Source of the DNA: Cladosporium sp. IMV 00045
Taxonomy: Eukaryota > Ascomycota > Dothideomycetes > Cladosporiales > Cladosporiaceae
Direction: 5' to 3'
Assembly (NCBI GenBank): GCA_001931905.2
Contig: MSJI02000600.1
Coordinates: 1 to 64,000, forward strand
Length of the DNA: 64,000 nucleotides
A program made the translations under genes and the position numbers. Every line of letters starts with the position of its first letter. Positions within the stretch are counted from its first letter, which is position 1. The notes under the pieces were generated by a model. That model was not told the origin of the DNA. It worked only from the letters and a program-made list of their open reading frames with translations, and ran no database searches. Below are positions 62,997 through 64,000 of the stretch, piece by piece.

Positions 62997-64000
62997 CTAG
63001 ATCTTCCTCTTCAAATGCCATCCGACCTTAGCTGTCCGCGCTGCCAGAAGCAGAGCCGAGCCCAGAAAGAAACAACATCCTCCCCAGCTGCGGAATCACT
63101 ATTGTTAGTCTTGTGCTGGCCCGGTTCGACGAAGTAGGGAAACACTTACATCTGCGCGTAGAGATAGCTTCCATTCCCTCGTTGAATCAAGGCTCCGGCC
63201 TAGATTGATCAAACATAGTCAGTAACCCTCAAGAACTCCAAGACATCCCTCGTGCCACGAGCACAACCACAAAACAACTCACCAAAGGCGGCCCCGTCAA
63301 GCAAGCAAAGCTGACAAGCGTAAACCCCATCCCCATCCTCACCCCCGCCTTCTTCAGATCCTCCGTGAGACTGCTCAAACCCGCGGGAAACAGGGACTGC
63401 ATGCCCGCCGAGCCGGAGCCATAAATCGCCGCGAAAACAAACAACGTCGGCCTCGAATGCACGCCCGTCCAAGCGTACAGCATCGTCCCCGCCAGCAACG
63501 TAAACGGCAGCAAAACGTTAATCGAGCCCAGCTTGTCGGCGAAATAGTTCGGCAGCACGCGCCAGATGAAACCGACCGCTACCATTGTGAGAAGTAGGTT
63601 GATGGAATCCGCGTAGTCCATTCCGATGATCTCGCGCCCGAAACTGCCCACGTAGAAGAACGCGAAGTACAGGCCCCAGAAATTGAAGAATTGCGCCGTG
63701 CAGTAGAGCATGAACGGCGCTTCCTTGAAAGACGACCATTCGACAAGCGGGCCGCTTTTGCGCGGCGGCAGGCGCGTGCGGTAGAGGGAGATTGTGAGAA
63801 TGTTCGTCAGCAGCATTATGAAACCGCACACGCGGATGGTCCAGGGGAAGCCGATGCGCGGTAGCAGTTGCTGGATGATGATGGGGAAAACGACGCCGCC
63901 GGTGCAGGAGCCCATGGCGGCCACACCCACGACGAGGGCGCGCTTGCGCACGAAGTACGTGCTCACGAGGCTCATGGCGGGGCAGAAGTGCAGGCCGTTG
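62997..64000 (-). CDS. MFS monocarboxylate-type transporter, N-terminus beyond window
   Basis: Partial gene. Exons on the minus strand: 63283 to beyond 64000, 63150-63199, and 62997-63087 ending in TAG. The frame at the right edge reads NGLHFCPAMSLVSTYFVRKRALVVGVAAMGSCTGGVVFP, typical of helices 4-5 of fungal monocarboxylate-transporter-like MFS proteins. It continues through PLVEWSSFKEAPFMLYCTAQFF, a DYADSINLLL stretch and LPNYFADKLGSINVLLPF. The C-terminal exons restore TGPPL-AGALIQRGNGSYLYAQ-IWGGCCFFLGSALLLAARTAK. Splicing was chosen because this removes an early stop and gives the expected last two helices. Substrate unknown. Confidence 0.85.

Noticed and set aside
1..64000. tRNA, rRNA, transposon and CRISPR signals
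   Set aside because: I looked in the intergenic regions for a GGTTCGA-type B box, long terminal or inverted repeats with transposase-like frames, and regularly spaced repeats, and found none that held up. A dedicated tRNA scan would be decisive.

Overview
The window is nuclear DNA of a filamentous ascomycete (Pezizomycotina; the gene set and compact GT-AG introns would fit a dothideomycete, but I cannot fix the class). The evidence is densely packed single genes on both strands, introns of about 50-230 bp, and families typical of filamentous fungi: a leucine-rich-repeat adenylate cyclase, Nma111, a Grg1-type protein, a secreted tyrosinase, NACHT receptors and a HET-S-like protein. I recognise no tRNA, rRNA, transposon or CRISPR array.

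Layout. 1-2053: no supported gene. 2.0-8.1 kb is housekeeping: Asterix (PAT complex), lipoyl synthase, molybdopterin synthase large subunit (cnxH/MOCS2B), Aim11 and a CPSF6-like RRM protein. 8.7-13.5 kb is the accessory island described below. 15.3-22.0 kb is adenylate cyclase. 23-30 kb holds pyroglutamyl peptidase, Sua5 and an Msc2-type zinc transporter. 30-49 kb holds Alg1, a membrane protein of unknown function, a TFIIIC subunit, AP-2 sigma, an unknown acidic protein, a small lysine-rich nuclear-type protein, Nma111, Slu7, an MFS transporter and phosphopantothenate-cysteine ligase. 50-64 kb holds Grg1, a CinA-domain protein, Sof1, a tyrosinase, a GT8 glycosyltransferase, a PI-PLC X-domain protein and an MFS transporter cut by the right edge.

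The most interesting region is 8,688-13,545. Two divergent genes share a 589-bp intergenic region. The plus-strand gene encodes a 292-residue HET-S-like protein. It has a HeLo-type helical domain, then two short motifs resembling the HET-s prion repeats, and it ends in Phe-Trp-Asp. The minus-strand gene encodes a NACHT receptor with ankyrin repeats. Its N-terminus carries a third copy of the same motif. This is the arrangement of a fungal NLR receptor that triggers a pore-forming HeLo protein by amyloid templating, here with ankyrin repeats in place of the WD40 repeats of NWD2. The receptor shows two signs of rapid evolution: three 198-bp ankyrin repeat units, two of which look identical, and a single-base frameshift in a C4/G4 run that separates NACHT from the ankyrin part. 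The shared promoter carries its own imperfect tandem duplication.

Gene models were built by eye from reading frames and splice signals. Exon ends given in the entries are inferences that RNA data could confirm. I could not run searches, so family names rest on motifs and overall architecture.
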